Source: Amaurobius ferox | Lineage: Eukaryota > Arthropoda > Arachnida > Araneae > Amaurobiidae | Length of the DNA stretch: 64,000 nucleotides | Direction of reading: 5' to 3' | Assembly (NCBI GenBank): GCA_951213105.1 | Contig: OX578149.1 | Location: 3,757,606 to 3,821,605 of the forward strand | Shown here: positions 10,568-23,399 of the stretch, one piece after another | Numbering within the stretch: the stretch's first letter is position 1 | How the letters are laid out: each line of letters opens with the position of its first letter | Notes under the pieces: model-generated | What the model saw: the letters and a program-made list of their open reading frames with translations, nothing else | Database searches by the model: none | What the model was told of the DNA's origin: nothing | Made by a program: the position numbers and the translations under genes

Positions 10568-13500
10568 TCATTGCAGATTCGTTACATGATGCCTGCGAAT
10601 TTTGCTGCTACCCAGTTGCTTCAATTGCAGTCTGCGAGAAAAACGGCATTTCTGTACTCGGGTGAAATCTAAAAAGGGAAAATAAAACAATTATTACTAT
10701 TTATATATTTATTTTGTAAAATCATTTGTTATAGTGTTGTTTAACTAACTGGCCATAGAATGGTTTTGAACAATCACCAAAAAGTGACTAGGTCAGTTCA
10801 ATGGTCTCATTTTTGCTGTAATGTGATGCTGTCATTAACATATATAATAATACAGTGGTGTGATTTCATTTATATGAAGCAAACAAGTGTTTATCCATCC
10901 ATCCCCAAGAGCACTTTTTTGCTTTATATAATAGTATCAGATTTAACAGACTATGACCAATAAGAGTGAGGCTGTAGGTATCTCCTTAATGCAACTGTAA
11001 TACATTTTCAGATTAACTTGAATAGTTAGGATAGACTAGAGTGTGTTGGAAAAAACTTAAGGATGTTTTAGGCAGATTAGAGAAGCTGCTACCCCCCCCC
11101 CCTTTTAATAGTACTTTTTAAGAAAGACTGTTTTCATTTGAAAATAAACATATATTTTTTATGCATAGAAAAATATGCAGCTGATTTACCATTTTTAATC
11201 AATAAGGTGCAGCTTTGGATGCAAATTGCATTCAGAAGGTATCCTTTTTGGCATAATTTTAGGCTTTTTCAGTTATTCTTCAAATCTTTAATGTATTTTA
11301 TTTAAAAACAGTTCATTTGATTTTCTTCTATGTGAAATAGACCTGAAGACAGGCACTCTCCACAGGTTGATTAAACAATGCAGTGTGGTATGACAATTAA
11401 CCAGCCACCATTTCCCTCTTCAGTTTTAATCGGGAAAACTGCCCAGGAGTTTACTAACAGTACATTTCTTTTGTCCCTAATTCTCATCTTTCATATCTGT
11501 ATATAATAACATATGTATACGTATTATATATTAAGTACGTATAATAATACTTATCAATTTTACAAAAAATCTGTGATAGAACGGCTACTAAACTAAAACT
11601 GCCGGTTAATCCGGAGAATAACCCACTACACTTTTAGCTCGCTCACCAAGTATTTCGCTTGCGAGAGCAATATGTTGTAATCTTATGCAAAACACCCTTT
11701 ATACTTTGGTAACTTCTTGTTCAAAATATAGGGGAATGCGCCAACTTGGCACAATTTGTACTTGCGACGAGCAAAAGACTTGTTTTGCTAGAAATCATGT
11801 TTGGAGCCAAGCAGCACAAGTTATCCTATATGGTTACTCCAAAGAAATAAAATATAATGTAGTTATCCTGGATAACCACATATATTCTATTTCTTCAGAA
11901 TAACCAGATAACCAAAGAAACAATGGTAACATCTCATTATAACTGAGATGACCAGTCGGTTGAGTTTTCAAATGTGTCCATTCTTAGAAAGACTCATTTT
12001 TTTTAAAATAAGTTTTCATATAAATTCGTGAAGAATACTTATTTTAATTTAGAATAAAGCTTTAAATGTATGTTTTAGTCGTATTTTTGAATATCACACT
12101 AAAAAAACAATACATTTCTTAATCATATGAGCCTAAAACTGAAAATTTCCTGAATAAAATAAATGTGTTGCAAGGTTTTAAACAATTGAAATTCTTCTGT
12201 TCAAACCTGCCCCATGTAAGGGTACCTTTGAACAAATGAAGAAACATGAAATTATTACGAGTTTTTACTGAAGACAGCAAATCCTTAAAAAAAAAAAAAA
12301 ATCAAGACAATTATATATAACTGAAATTACTACATATGTTATTTAACCAAATTTATATCCATCAAAATTAGTATCAAAGCACATTGTAGAAACAGCATGC
12401 AAGGATCCTCCAGTTATTTTTGGTTGAGGTAACTTTTTTACAATATCCTCGAAATCTACCGAACTGCTGCCTCTGGGAAATAAAATCATTTTCTTCCTTA
12501 AGGAATCTATCAATAAATTTTGTTTTATCCTGTATATTGCAATTCAATCTGACCAAAATAGAGAACGATAGTTATTTTTGTATGAAACTGAACTAAAAAT
12601 AAAATCATTAATGTTCAAATCTTGTAAAACAAGAAATTTCAGGCTTTTTTTTAAAATGAATTCTAACCATCTTGTTAAAAGATTTTCTGTGAACCAAAAT
12701 CAAAACTAAATACTGGTAGTTAGCTGTAATGTAAATAAATTTTTATACTACAACACTTTCTTAAAATCAATTATTTTTTTATTTTGGTGTCAAACATACT
12801 TTAGTTGTATTTTTATTTTGATGATAAATTGTATAGTAGTCTTTAAAAAAGTGTATCAAGCATGTCTGTGGGTGCAAAACTTAAATTAGATTTGTAAAAA
12901 TTGGGTCAACCCTCTCCCACACTCACCATATAATTATTACAGAGATGAAATCATGTGTTTCTCTAACATCTGTGCATCTATTCTGCAGTTAACCATTGTT
13001 GTAGTTAAGTTTATATTGGTATTAAATACACTGCAGCTCGTTCTTGTGAACATGGTTATATGCTCTAGAAGCCTGATGCAGGGGGACCACCATTACTACT
13101 ACTAAACTGCAGTTTTTGTATGTATGAATGTACAGACATTCCTTAAAATATATTTTATGGATAATTAAGTGTTTAAGTATAATTTTCCAATTAAACACTT
13201 GACTTTAGTAAAATGGTTAAAAGGTATCATACAATCAATACAAAGGTATCATACAATCTGATTGTGATAATATATTTGTCTTTCCTGTAGAACAACAAAT
13301 TATCCAGTGAATTAATATATTTTTAGTCATTTAAAAATATAAGATAGCGTATAATAAATTTTATAAGGTAAGATTTTTGTGCATGTTTGAAGTTAAATAT
13401 ATTGTTTAAATAATATTAGACTGACCTTGTCTGTAAATAAAAATTCAAACTAATAAATATAAAGTTACTTAAACAACTGTCATTTATTGTCTGAAAACTA

Positions 13501-14632
13501 ATTTCAGCTAAGCTCTTAGCTCCATTTTTAACTTGAATCAAAAGATTGAAATTTACGCTATTTTATGAATAAGAAATTAAAAAACTTGGTTTATGAAGCA
13601 CTAGTTTAAACCATGGTTAAACTGGATAAAGCCATGTTATGTCAAAGACTTGCCAACCATGAAGTTAATTACCTTTTCTTTAAGTTTTAGGCACCTTTTA
13701 ACAGAGCATTGCCACAACTTCTGTATCTAACCTAATTTCTTACTTTTCAAATTGACTGTTTAAGAAAAATTATGTTACTATGAGTGAAGAGTACCTTTTC
13801 TTAGTGCACCCCCACTGCAAAGGATAATTTTTTTAAATTTTGCCATTCAAATGAGTCATTAAGGACAATTTCACACCACTATAATCAATATCATTAGCAT
13901 TGCAAAGATCTAGATATTATTAAAACAAATTCAGTACCTACAAAAAATATACTCATTTGGGGGAGAATTTCTATCTACTTAAAAATGAGTAGCAAGAAAT
14001 TATGTTAATATCAACTAATCACTCTAATTAAGGAAAAAAATATTATTTCACAAGCCACAATGAAATACAGGCTACAGGTGATTTTAGGTAATATAATATT
14101 ACAGTTTAAGATAAATAAAATACAAAACTATTTATTAACAATTCGATACTAAAAACTTACCTTTTATACTAGTCTGTACAAGTCGGGGCTTCTTGCAGCA
14201 GTCTGTCTTGTTCTCTTCTAAAGCGAAAATTGTATTGTCTGTCCCAAAGTTAGACACAGTGCTCGAGTTCTCGCAGCGAATATTTTCATTATGTTGCTGG
14301 ATTTTAACACAAGAATCCTTCAAAGCAGTCCTCTTCACAGCAGCATACCACACTGGTACGTTGCGACCGCGCACACGCTGCCAAACATACCTGCCTGTCT
14401 GAGGCAGTTCGTTTAAGAAATCAAAATTCCACACTTGAGATGATTTTTTGGTCATTTCGATAATTTTTTTATCTAGCGATGGTCGTTCAGTTTTGTTTTC
14501 GTCTTGGAAACCAAATAGATTCCGGCGAACTTTTGTCAACTTAGGAAAGGGCTCTACGTTCCATAATGTCGACAATAAATGATACGCAATTAAATTGCGA
14601 TTGTCCAAATTTTTCCTCGATTTCGAAGACAT
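10568..14632 (-). CDS. CDK-inhibitor of the p21/p27/Dacapo (CDKN1) family, two exons
   Basis: The gene would encode a nuclear inhibitor of cyclin-CDK complexes with PCNA binding. Exon 1 is 14632-14161, starting at an ATG in AAAATG context; the frame is open further up but without another ATG. It encodes the CDI domain: cyclin-binding RRNLFG (residues 36-41), WNFDF (68-72), GRYVW (80-84) and VPVWY (92-96), whose tyrosine aligns with p27 Tyr88. Exon 1 ends AAAAG before a consensus GTAAGT donor at 14160-14155, leaving one base of a codon. The intron (10669-14160) ends in TTTTATTTTCCCTTTTTAG. Exon 2 is 10668-10568 and stays in frame to TGA. The junction gives QTSIKDF, preceded by KKPR and followed by a basic tail, closely parallel to the human p21 PCNA box QTSMTDFY. 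Total 190 residues, normal for the family (p21 164, p27 198). Family assignment is strong; exon 2 is inferred from splice sites, frame and motif. Confidence 0.85.
10669..14160 (-). other. Intron of the CDKN1-like gene
   Basis: This 3.5-kb intron is bounded by GTAAGT at the donor and a long pyrimidine tract plus TTTAG at the acceptor. It is AT-rich, has an A run near 12287, and contains no recognisable transposon. That is unusual in this window and suggests that the locus is relatively protected from insertions. Confidence 0.7.
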
Positions 14633-15099
14633 TTTAGGAAGTTCTGACACGAATTATTTAAACTTCAAATACACAGCAGAATGGTAACTCTAAGTTAGCA
14701 CAATCATCATCACGTTTCAATATTAAATGTATTTAATATTACAGCACACCCTATGAAAAATACTGAAATTTTCATAAATCAAAACATTTTGAATTGATTC
14801 CATACCAAACAACGTGACTATGGTTAAACTAAAATATTGCACAACACATGGTATTTCGTTATACTTGAATGTAGCACTTAGCTAGATCGTGAACTAAAAA
14901 AATTCTTTTATGAATCTAAAATATTAGGCAAATATTTGTGATCCTAACAAGCACAAACGTGAAGCAACTTACGCAAAAGAAGGCAATGACGAAAAATGAT
15001 GCAACACAAGTTTGCGTCCACAAGGATTAGATAACCCACGTCACGATGAAGCGCGCCACAATTTTGACCATTCCTACCGCGCTATTGCTGTCAACAATT

Positions 15100-15160
15100 C
15101 TTGTGATTGGAGGATGCGACTTGGCGGGAAAATACGTTTACTCTCTAACCACGTGAGCTT
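15100..15160 (-). promoter_or_regulatory. Candidate promoter elements upstream of the CDKN1-like gene
   Basis: About 470-520 bp upstream of the ATG, the minus strand carries TTTTCCCGCCAA (15132-15121, an E2F/DREAM-like site) and CCAATC (15110-15105, NF-Y-like). A palindromic CACGTG E-box lies at 15150-15155. The local GC and CpG content is higher than in the flanks. E2F control of a p21/p27-type gene would be biologically sensible, but no transcription start is visible from sequence alone. Confidence 0.35.
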
Positions 15161-15808
15161 TCGCGGGTAGAGTGACTCAAGGTCAGAAGATGAACGAAAA
15201 CAGTATTTCAGAACTTCCTAATCGTACCATATTTGGCAAATAATCGCTCCATTGGTGTCATTTTCATAAAAACCAATGATCTGACATAAGAAAATAATTA
15301 CTAAGAATTTTACAAAAAGCGAAATTGTATTATCAGTCATTACTTAGCCATTGATTAGCTATGCTTCATCTTTACAACTAACAAGAATACTAAAACGCGA
15401 CCAAAATGTTTTTTTCACTTGTGGACCTGTCGAAAATGTTATATTAACATTATTTTCTAACACACAAAAACATTATAAGCTATTAATATTTTATTCCAAA
15501 GCAGTTGGTTATGTTCAACGCAGTTGCACTTTAATATAAAACCTATGTAAAGTATTGCGACGTCGTCGAACATTCAAATACGAGTTTTCGACGAAAAAGC
15601 ACGTTTCAAGTATCCCTGAACATATTGATAATTGTCCATATCAGTAACTGTCAATTTAGAGTTGCGCGAAGTATAAGTTACTTAGAAATAGTTTTTCGTC
15701 GTATGTACAATACACAGTCGAGTCACATTATTGTCAGTGGTATATTTTGAAATTCAATTTGAAGGGGGGGGGGGCAGTTTTAAGTATCAATCTCAAGGGG
15801 TTCAAGTT

Positions 15809-17874
15809 AGAGGTTTGCACGGGCCTGGCTCGTGGGCTTGGGCCCAACTTGGCCTACGGATTCGGGCCTGGCCCGTGGACTTAGGCCGCGTTTTATTAAA
15901 TTCAGGTCGAGTTGGGCCGGGTCAAAATAAATAAAAAAGCCAATAGGTACTGTTTACTTAAAATGTAACACTAATATTTTATTTTCAATTTTCTATGTGA
16001 TTTTTATTTCAATGATTAGATTCCGAATGTTTCTAAATTATCAAAATTAAACAAATTCTATTCTTAAAGAAAAACAATTCCGTCGATAATAAATATTGAA
16101 TGAAAATTTATTTGAGCAAACTGTTATAATTTAAAAAAATCTGATGTGGGCAGCACATGACTTTCCTTATATAATGCAATGAATTTACTACTTTTACAGT
16201 AAAGAAATCTGATGTGGGCAACACATGACTTTCCTTATATAATGCAATGAATTTATTACTTTTACAGTAAAAAAAAATAGGTTTTTCTTATAGTAGATAC
16301 TTATATTCTTTCCAAGATATTGAATTTTCGACAGTTAGTCGTCATTTTCATTGATTTAGCGTCATTTTAATCCATTTGGCGAGATTTTCGTTAATTTGAC
16401 AACATTTCAAAAAGTTGCCAAGTTGGCGACATTCCGCCAAATTCGTCGCCCAAATCTCGCCAAGCTTTACTGACGGAGAAATAAGTTATTCTTATAGCAG
16501 ATAAATGACTATTGGCGTGCAAATGCAAAAGTATTACTCGAAGTATCTTTTCTCATGAATGGAACGAGCTAGATCCACGAGAATGATGTCACCAAATTTA
16601 TCGCATGGTATTACATATGAAAAGTGAACATGTTTCTCAATTGGAAATATATATATTTTTTTATTTTATATAACTTTTTAATAATTTTTTTGGAAAATGT
16701 GCAATATCTCGAGAACGGTTCATGTTAGCGTTCTAAAATTTATGTTAATCGTTTTCCAATGAAAAATTACACAAGAAATGTCTATTTGCGTAACTTTATT
16801 AGCGGTTTTGATTTTTTGACGATTTTTTCAAGATTTCACTTGAAAATTTTAGGGGGGGGGGGGGGGGGGTTCTGAACATTCGATTACGTTTAAAAACAAA
16901 AAGCTTCCAGTGTTTACGGATTGTGATTTTTGTACCAAATTTCGTTCGAATCGGTCCATTTGTTCGTCAATTATCATCTCCACAGACTCACTGACACACA
17001 CACACACAGACATCACCTCAAAAATGTGATCAGGGATGCTTGAAACGTACTCTCCCGTCGAAAACTCGAATTCGAATTTTCGACCCCGTCACAATACTTT
17101 CCTTATACATTATGTATATAAGGAAAGTAATTATTATATGGATAAGACGAATTATTGTCCTTTATTTATATTTGTATTCTAAACATCTACCACTTCCAAT
17201 TTAAAATTATTAAATTTCAAAAATATTCATAACTATGTCATAAAAAAGAAAATAATACCTATGTATACATAGAAAGTTTAATCGCATTGAAATATTTTTA
17301 AAAATACTACCAATTGTGGCATATGCCATATTTGTTTTGCAACCACTGCAGTCAACAATATTTGGTGCTGGCTCTAACGAAAGGGCACGTTTCAAGTATC
17401 CTTGAACATATTGATAACTTTAATGGATGAATAAATAATTTTTTTAAACATAATCTCAGTGATTTAATTTCTTCTCTTAGTCATTTTTTCATTTAATTTC
17501 TGATATTATCAAACCAAAATGATAATTAAAAACACACTTTATAGTAATGCTCATTCTTGATTTGTGCAGATTTGTCAAATTTGGGTTCTTTTTAATTTAT
17601 TACTATATGTAATATAACTTGTGTTTAATTCCTTAAATGCAAATTTAGATCATCATACGATGCAACAGGCTTCAATGTACTACAAAAAAATTCAGGCCGG
17701 TTTACGTTGGGGATGGCTTTGAGTGTTTTCGTGATGGCTTAGGCTCCGGGGAAATATTTAAGAAAATTTTTGGGCTTTGGTCGAGTCAAATCTTAATATT
17801 TTCGGGCAGGATAAAATTTTAAATTAGACTCGTGCAGACACAGAATACTATAATTGGTCAGCGTGCAGACCTCC
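15809..17874. mobile_element. hAT-like non-autonomous element, interrupted
   Basis: The left edge reads AGAGGTTTGCACGGGCC, and the right edge on the opposite strand begins GGAGGTCTGCACG. Both subterminal regions are rich in GGGCC/GGGCT words. The middle (about 16140-17130) is a separate family X insertion. I could not find an 8-bp target duplication, so the superfamily call rests on end sequence only. Confidence 0.45.
16141..17130. mobile_element. Family X terminal-inverted-repeat element
   Basis: It begins CTGATGTGGGCAGCACATGA followed by CTTTCCTTATATAATGCAAT, and ends in ACTTTCCTTATACATTATGT with TATAAGGAAAGTAA. The TTTCCTTATA ends are inverted relative to each other. The first ~68 bp is directly repeated (16141 and 16209). 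It contains a G18 run and a (CA)n stretch before CAGACATCACC. There is no long open frame. Copies or parts recur at 24.5-26.0, 36.4-37.9, 46.8-47.6 plus 54.3-54.6, 55.1-57.1 and 57.96 kb. I do not know a name for it. Confidence 0.55.
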
Positions 17875-19798
17875 AGTCACTAAATAACTGGCTTTTGGTC
17901 TTAGCTTCTTCTTCCCCCCATTTTAAAATTTTCTTGACTCATATATACCTATTTTTTAATAAATCTCCCCCACACACACTTCTAATGAAGTATTAAACAC
18001 CTAGCTACATGCCCACATGTATTGCATTGTGAAATAAAGCCAGTAGTATCTCTTGGCGACCAAAATTGTTTTCTACGGAACTGCTCTTCCCAGTAACCCT
18101 AATATTGCCCAAGGCCGAGAATCGCTAGCTGAATATCCCTCTGGCCCCAATAAATGAGAAGATTTCTTTTCTATCCTCTGACGCATGCAGCGTCGGAAAA
18201 CTTAATTTTTCCCGCGCAAATCTGACTATCCAGAGTGGGCGGGTACTACAAACACGTGGCGCGCGCTCTTTAACTCTCGTATCTAATGGTTCTCAAACTT
18301 TTTTCATCAGGTCAAGAGACAGTATTGATTTCAGGACTTTTGGCCTGTCGTAAAAGACTAATGTCATGTTTCGACCTGAAAGGAGGGGGGGCGAATGGAA
18401 CCTTACGAGGATGGCAAGTTTTCCAATATAATTTTTAGCTTTTCTATTTCATTTATGGAAGTGATTACTTATATATAATAATTAATTAATGCGATATATA
18501 TTATATAGTAATTACATAAAAATTATTATGTATATGTATGTGTATATATATATATGGTGATTACATTTGACTTGGTAACAAAATTTCCGAGGCGAATAGT
18601 TTCCGAGAAGGCTCCCCCCCCCCCCCCCCCACACACACACCAGAGGTATGCCTGAAAGAAACACTGTCTGGAGGTAGAGCAAAATCTCTGAGGCAATAGA
18701 AATTTGCTTCGTGGTTCACCTGCAACAATTTTTCAATAAAAATAAGTGAATTGCGAAATATTCTATTGGATATAACTTATTTCACCGTCTGTTGCATCCT
18801 CAGCACAAAAAAAAATCCTAAAAATTACTTCATATCTACCTACTGATTAAAAACACCCTTCTTACTCTTATCTGACTGATAAAATCTCCATTCACAGAAA
18901 AAATCAGGTGACAAATAGAAGGGGTGGCTCTGCCCAACCGGAGTCTTTTGCTATAATAAGGGGAAGTATGGCTCTGGTATATGCTCCGTGTTAAAGTATA
19001 GATCCGGGTGGTCCAGGACCTCCCTATTTCCCCTACTACCATATTTGTAGATGCATTTAAGACCAAATGTGTAGATACAATTTTAAACAACGGAGCAGAA
19101 GACAAAAATCAGGTGCAATTTCTAGAATTGAAATAATTAGTTTCAAATCGGATAGTGCTCTTGAGGGATAAAAATTATTTCATTAAACGAAGTGTAAATA
19201 ATACAAATGAGGATGAAAATGATACAACCCAATTTCCAAAATGTCTGTTTTCAACAAACATCGCTCCCGTACTCAATATTTTCCATGCGTAACTAAGCAC
19301 AGCGTAATTTGATAATGGCTAATAAATACTGCTTGCTAAAAATTCCCAGTACTCCGTATAAGACAACAACGTGGGTGTGGCCTCAGTAGGTAGAATAGCT
19401 TCGTTCGGTTTATTCAAAAAATCGAAGCTATGGTTCGGTTAAAAAACTTATAATGAATCAACGAATGGATTTATGAAATATTTTTTGTGTAATCTGATCT
19501 ATTTAGGTGTTGCTGTTAAATGATAAATGTTGGATAGCACGTCCACTTTTTATATCGTAATATAAAAATCGAAGAGTTTTAAAACGCACGAAAAGTATAT
19601 ATATTTATTTAATTCAAGAAAATTAATCGTATGAATTCCGTTCGCAGTATGTTTATAAGATAATTTTTCGATTTTTCAAGATGAGATGATAATATTTTAG
19701 GTCGCTGAAGAATCGATTTGTGTGAATATCACCTATAAACATTGTAAATCGGGCTCATAAAATAACTAAAAAACTAATTCAGAATTTTAAAAATAATA
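17875..19798. other. Intergenic stretch with one GC-rich patch
   Basis: Between 18181 and 18290 there is a CpG-rich patch with TTTTTCCCGCGCAAA (E2F-like), GTGGGCGGG and CACGTGGCGCGCGC, which could be a promoter, but no recognisable gene is adjacent. A C20 run lies near 18611. The 89-codon minus-strand frame at 18836-19105 resembles no family I know. Confidence 0.3.
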
Positions 19799-19925
19799 AT
19801 AACGCCGAGGTTGCAGAGTCTCCTGCGACGAGAAGAGCCATTTCGGCTCAGTAGCTCAACGGTAGAGCATTGGCTGGACAGTTCGGGGATCCAGGGTTCG
19901 ATTCCGATTGGGGCAGCAAGGCTCT
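19799..19925 (+). mobile_element. tRNA-like SINE fragment
   Basis: The segment has a box-A-like TAGCTCAACGGTAGAGCAT and a box-B-like GGGTTCGATTCC, with the D-arm pairing GCTC/GAGC. The anticodon and acceptor stems do not pair, so it is not a functional tRNA. A related copy is at 24146-24270, sharing GCAGAGTC, TTGGCTGG and CAGTTCGGGGATCCA. It abuts the foldback element that starts at 19931. Confidence 0.55.
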
Positions 19926-19930
19926 TTTTT

Positions 19931-22900
19931 AACACTTTACAACAAAGTTGAAAAGTGTTTATGACTTTGTTCATTCTGTCTGTCTGTCTGTCTGTCTGTC
20001 CGTTAGCACGATAACTGCCGTAAAAATGACTTAATCAAAATGAAATTCCAGTATGTTGTTCAGACGGTCTATAGGACCTATGGGAATATAAATGAATAAT
20101 ATCACCCAATTAGTTTTGGATTGAACCCGGGTTGAAAAAATGGAATACATTGAGCCCTATGGGACCTAATTTTTCAAGCATTTTTTAAGCGGATTTAAAA
20201 TTCACAAATTTCTTCGAAAATTTTAGGCAATATTCAAATTGTTCCATAAAATACATAAAAAAAAATTCAGCGAAATATATTCAGTAGTTTTTTAAATAAA
20301 AATTAAAATAATAATAAGACCTCTTATATGAAGCGATCACGTGTCCATGATATGAAACGATCACATGATCCACTTCAAAATGATATATGGCATCCATCTT
20401 GTCTCAAAATGGTGATTTTTAAAGTTCTTTCTAATTCATATTGAGTGTTGTATCCATCCTAAAACTACTTTATTTTGGCCTAAATTCTGTGCATCTACAT
20501 ACTTTAACAACGCAATGACAATATATTTCAGTTTAAATGCTCATACAAATTTGATTATTTCTACTATTAAGCCTATTTTTCACCTATGTAAAATGTAAAC
20601 AGCAAAATATGTAGAATGAGTTGTATTAGAATCGCTGTAATTCTTTAACACAAAATCATTTAGTCCATGGAGTCTGCATGGCTGATATGAATGAAATATT
20701 CATTGATTTTAGAAAGAGAAGGACGATAATTTTCGATGAAGTTTTACGCATAGAGTTTTACTTACTTGTAGCTCCATGGTCTTAATTTTTAAATAATATA
20801 AATTATTATAGTATTGTGATGAATGACATGAATGGGGGAATTATTTATGAATGAAATGTTGCTTTTATAGAGAGAGCCAGGCGTGTTATTTTTTCTATGA
20901 CGTCATTTGAATGGATTTCAGTTGTTTTCGATGAAGTTTTCAAATATAATAAATTATCGTAGTATTATGATAATTCTAAAATTATTACCGAGGAATGTAT
21001 CACATTTTAGAGATGTTTAAACCAGGCAATTTATATTTTAATGCCGTTATTTTAATGAAGTTAATTTTTTTCGATGAAGGTTTAAGGTTTCAAATATAAT
21101 AAATTAATGTAGTATTGTGATAAGTTTTAAAATATTACCGAGGAATGTATTGCATTTTAGACATGTTTAAATAAAATTACATTGAAGTTGGAAAGTGTTT
21201 CATAATCAATGCTTTAAGCATGATTGATCTTTCTTGTTTTTTTTACAATGGTGCCCGAACCAATCAACCTTGTAAGTTAGTGCAAAGATGTGGGAGTTCT
21301 AAAGATCCCAGACCGTGCGACTCACATAGTGGGTTTAGAATAGCTAGCTACACGGCCGAGAAAGGATACCTCCTACACTCAAGAAGCACCCAAGGTTTGC
21401 CATCCTGCCAAACGAACATTTATTTAGGTCTAAAGAGATAATAATGGATGAAAAATAGTGTGGTTAAACAGACAGTTTTACATTATATTTGAACTTGACA
21501 AGTGCGTCCATTTTTCAAAAATGGGAAAGGATTATTGCGAATATAGATAAAAAGTTCATTGAAAAATAAAATTTAGAGTGAGGTATATTAACATAACGAA
21601 AAAAAAAGATTAAAATTAAAGAAAATAATAAAATTTTAAAAGTGAAATTTAGAAAATATATAAAAAAAGAAAATATATGGAAAAGGAAAGGAATTTAGGT
21701 ACATGGAAAACAAGAAAGATCAATCATGCTTAAAGCATTGATTAAGAAACACTTTCCAACTTCAATGCAATTTTATTTAAACATGTCTAAAATGTAATAC
21801 ATTCCTCGGTAATATTTTAAAACTTCTCACAATACTACATTGATTTATTATAGTTGAAAACTTAAACATTCATCCAAAAAAATGAACTTCATTCAAATGA
21901 CGGCATTGAAATATAAATTGCCTGGTTTAAACATCTCTAAAATGTGATATATTACTTGGTAACAATTTTAGAATTATCATAATACCACGATAATTTATTA
22001 TATTTAAAAACTTCATCGAAAACAACTGAAATTCATTCAAATGACGTCATAGAAAAAATAACACGCCTGGCTCTCTCTAAAAAAGCAGCATTTCATTCAT
22101 AAATAATTTCCCATTCATGTCATTCATCACAATACTATAATAATTTATTTTATTTAAAAATTAAGACCATGGAGCTATAAGTAATTTAACTCTATGCTTA
22201 AAACTTCATCGCAAAAAATCGTCCTTCTCTCGGTAAAGTCAATGAATATTTCTTTCATATCAGCTATGCAGACTCCATGAGCTAAATTCTTTTGCATTAA
22301 AAAAATACAGCAATTCCTATACAACTCATCCTACATATTTTGCTGTTTACATTTCACATAAGTGAAAAATAGGCTTCGTTAGAGAAATAATCAAAGTTGG
22401 ATGCTCATTTAAACTCAAATATATTGTCATTGCGTTGTTTCAGTATGTAGATGCACAGAATTTAAGCGAAAATAAAGAGGTTTTACGACGAATACAACAC
22501 TCAATATGAATTTAAAAGAACTTTAAAAATTACGATTTTGAGACAAGATGGATGCCGTATTATATTTTAAAGTTGGTCACGTGATCGTTTCATATCATGG
22601 TCACGTGATCGCTTCATGTAAGAGGTGTAATTAATATTTTAATTTTTATTTAAAAAACTACTGAATATATTTCGCTGAATTTTTTTTTATATATTTCATG
22701 GAACAATTTGAATATTACCTAAAATTTTCGAAGCAATTTGTGAAATTTAAATCCGCTTAAAAAATGTTTGAAAAATTTGGTCCCATTGGGTTCAATGTAT
22801 TTCATTTTTTCAACCCGGGTTCAATCCAAAACTAATTGGGTGATATTATTTATTTATATTCCCATAGGTCCTACAGACCGTCTGAACAACATACTAAAAT

Positions 22901-23163
22901 TTCATTTTGATTAAGTCATTTTTACGGCAGTTATCGTGCTAACGGACAGACAGACAGACAGAATGAACAAAACTAATTGGATGATATTATTTATTTATAT
23001 TCCCATAGGTCCTACAGACCGTCTGAACAACATACTAAAATTTCATTTTGATTAAGTCATTTTTACGGCAGTTATCGTGCTAACGGACAGACAGACAGAC
23101 AGACAGACAGACAGAATGAATGAACAAAGTCATAAACATTTTTCAACTTTGTTGTAAAATGTT
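19931..23163. mobile_element. Foldback element A with 1.3-1.45 kb inverted arms
   Basis: The left arm 19931-21236 and right arm 21711-23163 are inverted copies of each other around a 474-bp spacer. Inner edges are TGATCTTTCTTG and CAAGAAAGATCA. Each outer tip is a hairpin of its own (AACACTTT-A-CAAC, loop, GTTG-A-AAAGTGTT), followed by a TCTG repeat and GCACGATAACTGCCGTAAAA. No transposase frame is present. The right arm holds a ~141-bp internal direct repeat near its tip (22830 and 22971). Related arms occur at 27929-28286, 33056-35046, their duplicates, and 62399-63695. The class is uncertain; 'foldback' describes the structure. Confidence 0.8.
21301..21360 (-). mobile_element. Hairpin module inside the foldback spacer
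   Basis: On the minus strand it reads CTCGGCCGTGT, a loop, then GCACGGTCTGGG. The inner stem GTGT pairs with GCAC (one U-G). It belongs to the ~60-nt module described at 108-167. A clear target duplication was not found. The flanks (21251-21420) are otherwise unassigned. Confidence 0.5.
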
Positions 23164-23399
23164 AACAAAAACAGAAATTTATGAAATTTAGAGTAAAATT
23201 TAGAAAAAATACAAATAAAAAGGGTTAAAAGAAAAAAAAAGAACCGAGAAAATAAAAACAGTTAATATAGCTTTTTTTTTTTTTAAACAGAAAATATGGA
23301 GGGAACATAATAAGTCCGCATATAAGTTAATAAGAATGAAATAAAGGGATTCATTGATCCAAATTAATATACTCATAAGTTTAGGTCATTTTATTAGAA

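Noticed and set aside
12343..12506. Alternative second exon for the CDK inhibitor (acceptor ATTGATAG, frame giving DSLRKKMILF)
   Set aside because: It is in phase, but its acceptor lacks a pyrimidine tract and the joined motif lacks the Phe of the PCNA box. The exon at 10568-10668 has a far better acceptor and gives QTSIKDF.
15731..15934. Open frame rich in Gly/Trp/Pro
   Set aside because: It is a translation of the GGGCC-rich subterminal repeat of the hAT-like element.
19799..19925. Functional tRNA gene
   Set aside because: Box A/B-like sequences are present, but the anticodon and acceptor stems do not pair, and a related degenerate copy exists at 24.1 kb; better explained as a SINE head.
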